A stretch of 64,000 bases of DNA from positions 744,001 through 808,000 of the forward strand of contig NZ_JAYWTM010000001.1 of NCBI RefSeq assembly GCF_036016195.1. The letters run 5' to 3'. This document shows positions 62,174-64,000 of this stretch, in pieces. Made by a program: the position numbers and the translations under genes. The DNA is from Brenneria populi. Its GTDB lineage: Bacteria > Pseudomonadota > Gammaproteobacteria > Enterobacterales > Enterobacteriaceae. Within the stretch, counting starts at the first letter, position 1, and each line of letters starts with the position of its first letter. The notes beneath the pieces are model-generated. The model saw nothing but the letters and a program-made list of their open reading frames with translations, was not told the origin of the DNA and searched no databases.

Positions 62174-62426
62174 TATATGCCCTAAATAATTCGCGTTGCA
62201 GGACAAAAACGCCAAGGCGTTCAGACCGTTGACAAAGTCAGATATTACTCGCCCCGTTGACGGGGCTCGCCCTGCGGGCCGCCGCCAGCGACGTACAAAA
62301 ACGCACGCGTTTTTGTAGGGGAAACACGGGGCAGAGCTGACTGAAGTCAAGCGACCGGGGCGAGCTCCCTGGATGGAGCGAGTAACACAGCCAACGCGCA
62401 TGCGACTTGAAGTATGACGGGTATAA
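62174..62426 (+). repeat. Family A repeat, long composite copy 5
   Basis: About 253 bp with the family ends TATGCCCTAAATAATTCGCG and GCGACTTGAAGTATGACGGG. The interior holds an extra block including AGGGGAAACACGGGG, which resembles family B. It fills more than half of the purB-phoP gap and ends 65 bases before phoP. Confidence 0.88.
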
Positions 62427-62491
62427 CGATAATGGCGGTGCTGACTGAGATAGCGCCCGGTCTGTTTGACAAAGGAACAGAGGAAATAACA

Positions 62492-63187
62492 ATGCGCATT
62501 CTGGTCGTCGAAGATAATGTTTTATTACGCCATCACCTTAGCGTGCAAATGAACGAGATGGGGCATCAGGTCGATGCCGCGGCGGGAGCCAAAGAAGCCG
62601 ACTATTTCCTGCACGAGCACTCGCCCGACATTGCCATCGTCGACCTTGGCCTGCCGGATGAGGACGGGATGAGTATGATTCGCCGCTGGCGTTTACAGCA
62701 GCGCAAGCTCCCCATCCTGGTGCTGACCGCCCGCGAAGGCTGGCAAGACAAAGTGGCCGTGCTGGAAGCCGGCGCGGATGATTACGTCACCAAGCCGTTT
62801 CATATGGAAGAGGTGGTCGCCCGTTTACAGGCGTTGATGCGCCGCAATAGCGGCCTGGCGTCGCAAATTATCAGCATATCGCCGTTTGAAATCGATCTGT
62901 CGCGGCGCGAAGTGATGATCAAGGGCGCGCCGGTCAAGCTGACCGCCTTCGAATATACCATCATCGAGACGCTGATCCGCAATAACGGCAAGGTCGTCAG
63001 CAAGGAGTCGCTGATGCTGCAGCTCTACCCCGACGCCGAACTGCGCGAAAGCCATACCATTGACGTATTGATGGGCCGCCTGCGCAAAAAAATACAGAAC
63101 GCGGGCTCGCCGGACGTCATCACCACGGTGCGCGGCCAGGGCTATCGTCTCGATATCGACGCCTGTCAGCAGACGCAGCATGAGTAA
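62492..63187 (+). CDS. phoP: Response regulator PhoP
   Basis: A 231-residue OmpR-family regulator close to E. coli PhoP (223 aa). The receiver (1-115) has Asp51 in IAIVDLGLPDEDG and Lys in YVTKPFHMEEV. The winged-helix domain (about 125-222) ends VRGQGYRL. The C-terminus has about eight extra residues (DIDACQQTQHE). ATG 62492 follows AGAGGAAA. It controls Mg2+, antimicrobial-peptide and virulence genes in relatives. I see no clear PhoP box (two GTTTA half-sites) in the 65 bases between the repeat and the start. Confidence 0.96.
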   Translation: MRILVVEDNVLLRHHLSVQMNEMGHQVDAAAGAKEADYFLHEHSPDIAIVDLGLPDEDGMSMIRRWRLQQRKLPILVLTAREGWQDKVAVLEAGADDYVTKPFHMEEVVARLQALMRRNSGLASQIISISPFEIDLSRREVMIKGAPVKLTAFEYTIIETLIRNNGKVVSKESLMLQLYPDAELRESHTIDVLMGRLRKKIQNAGSPDVITTVRGQGYRLDIDACQQTQHE

Positions 63188-64000
63188 CAGAAAGTCGCCG
63201 GGCGCGATTTCCAACGGCGAAAACAGCGGCCCGCAGGACGGCGGGCAGGACGCCCGCCATAAAAAATCTCCGGGAAAGATTTTCAACGCCGCTTGCGGCG
63301 GCCCAAAGGGTGAACGGCAGGACGCCCGTCATAAAAAATCGCCCTTTTCGCTGCGCGTGCGTTTTTTGCTTGCCACCGTCGCCATCGTTCTGGCGCTATC
63401 CCTCTCCTATGGCATCGTGGCGATTATCGGCTACAGCGTCAATTTCGATAAAACCTCTTTTCGCCTGCTGCGCGGGGAAAGCAACCTGTTTTACCGCCTG
63501 GCCCAGTGGCGGGATAATAAATTAACCATCGCGACGCCGCCGGAAATCGATATCAACTTCCCGACGCTGGTGCTAATTTACGATCGGCAGGGAAACATAC
63601 TCTGGCGCGAACGGGAAGTGCCCCAGTTGGAAGCGCTGATCAAACCCGAGTGGCTGGGGAAAACCGCCTATCATGAGCTGGATATCGATACCAATACCAG
63701 CAGCGCCGTTCTGAAGGAAAATACGCTGCTGTTGAATAGCCTACGCGCGCTCAACAGCGTCTACGCGCATACCCTGACCCACTCCGTCGCCGTTAACGTC
63801 TATCCGCAGACGGATCATCTGCCGCCTCTGACTATCGTGGTTGTAGACCGTATTCCGCAGGAATTGCAGCAGGAGGACATCGTCTGGGAATGGTTCAGCT
63901 ACGTGCTGATCGCCAACCTTATTCTGGTGCTTCCCCTGCTGTGGCTGGGCGCGCACTGGAGTCTGCGGCCGATCAAACACCTCGTCAGGCAGATCGCCGA
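63180..64000 (+). CDS. phoQ: Sensor kinase PhoQ with repeat-derived N-terminal extension (3' end outside window)
   Basis: Start ATG 63180 overlaps the phoP stop (ATGAGTAA). The frame is open to the window edge, so 273 residues are visible. Residues 57-60 (SLRV) align with residues 12-15 of E. coli PhoQ, so about 45 residues are extra. They come from two in-frame 24-codon repeat units, each ending QDARHKK. The first membrane helix is about 61-85, the periplasmic sensor about 86-235 and the second helix about 240-260. MTHSVAVNVYP of E. coli is present as LTHSVAVNVYP, but the acidic run before it is replaced by neutral NSVYAHT. No alternative start restores a short N-terminus with a good ribosome site, so I favour the full length. 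Confidence 0.85.
   Translation, partial: MSNRKSPGAISNGENSGPQDGGQDARHKKSPGKIFNAACGGPKGERQDARHKKSPFSLRVRFLLATVAIVLALSLSYGIVAIIGYSVNFDKTSFRLLRGESNLFYRLAQWRDNKLTIATPPEIDINFPTLVLIYDRQGNILWREREVPQLEALIKPEWLGKTAYHELDIDTNTSSAVLKENTLLLNSLRALNSVYAHTLTHSVAVNVYPQTDHLPPLTIVVVDRIPQELQQEDIVWEWFSYVLIANLILVLPLLWLGAHWSLRPIKHLVRQIA
63195..63338 (+). repeat. Two tandem 72-bp family C units inside phoQ
   Basis: Units start at TCGCC (63195), TCTCC (63267) and a partial third boundary at TCGCC (63339), a period of exactly 72 bp (24 codons). Encoded units are SPGAISNGENSGPQDGGQ plus DARHKK and SPGKIFNAACGGPKGERQ plus DARHKK. The DNA matches the intergenic element at 33117-33191. Confidence 0.9.

Noticed and set aside
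62126..62401. Minus-strand 91-codon frame between purB and phoP
   Set aside because: It lies wholly in the family A repeat and has no family resemblance.
1..64000. tRNA, rRNA, CRISPR arrays, integrases and transposases
   Set aside because: No cloverleaf, rRNA segment, regularly spaced direct repeat or recombinase motif was seen. The repeats found do not have CRISPR spacing.

Overview
This is a chromosomal window from an enterobacterium of about 55 percent GC. Almost every gene has a recognisable Escherichia coli counterpart, and several blocks keep the E. coli order: yeaY-tsaB-yoaA-yoaB-yoaH-pabB-nudL-sdaA, yoaE/manXYZ-yobD-mntP-rlmA-cspC, yniABC, thrS-infC-rpmI-rplT-pheM-pheST-ihfA, icd/rluE-nudJ-mnmA-hflD-purB-phoPQ. 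The pectin-catabolism pair kduD/kdgR, with a perfect KdgR operator, and the Sit/Yfe-type metal transporter point to a soft-rot or plant-associated Pectobacteriaceae such as Brenneria, Lonsdalea, Pectobacterium or Dickeya. This assignment is an inference from recalled family sequences; no database search was possible.

Layout. 1-9.1 kb: a partial Slp-family lipoprotein, tRNA t6A modification (tsaB), a DinG-like helicase (yoaA), a RidA-like protein, folate synthesis (pabB), a Nudix hydrolase, serine deaminase, a LysE/RhtB exporter and a PchB-like isochorismate lyase. 9.1-17.1 kb: yoaE with an unusual upstream reading frame, the mannose PTS manXYZ, yobD, mntP behind a yybP-ykoY manganese riboswitch and a Fur box, rlmA and yobF-cspC. 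17.1-34 kb: sitABCD behind a Fur box, yniA, yniB, hxpB, kduD behind a KdgR box, SOS-controlled ydjM, tcyP, an RcnB-like protein, osmE/nadE, yddG, an ABC exporter and a YgbA-like protein. 34-41.3 kb: the ihfA-pheTS-rplT-rpmI-infC-thrS translation cluster on the minus strand, including the pheM leader peptide, its attenuator, the AUU start of infC and a tRNA-Thr-like operator before thrS. 41.5-51.6 kb: a lipoprotein, a periplasmic FMN-binding protein, yebO, kdgR, htpX, a YhjX-type transporter beside the YpdA/YpdB pyruvate-sensing system, and a GAF-PAS-GGDEF-EAL protein. 52-64 kb: an aldehyde dehydrogenase, a DUF1883-like protein, an MFS transporter, icd, rluE, nudJ, mnmA, hflD, purB, phoP and the start of phoQ.

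The most unusual material is repetitive DNA. Family A (five copies), family B (an inverted pair 10 kb apart) and family C (palindromic, about 72 bp) occupy many intergenic gaps. Two family C units sit in frame in the 5' end of phoQ and add about 45 residues to the cytoplasmic N-terminus of the sensor kinase. The same PhoQ appears to lack the periplasmic acidic patch known from E. coli, family A fills most of the purB-phoP gap, and no mgrB is visible at its usual place between yebO and kdgR. Together these suggest a rewired PhoPQ system. A second notable region is ypdAB next to yhjX, with a tandem 10-bp direct repeat that looks like the YpdB operator. No tRNA, rRNA, CRISPR array, prophage or intact insertion sequence was seen.
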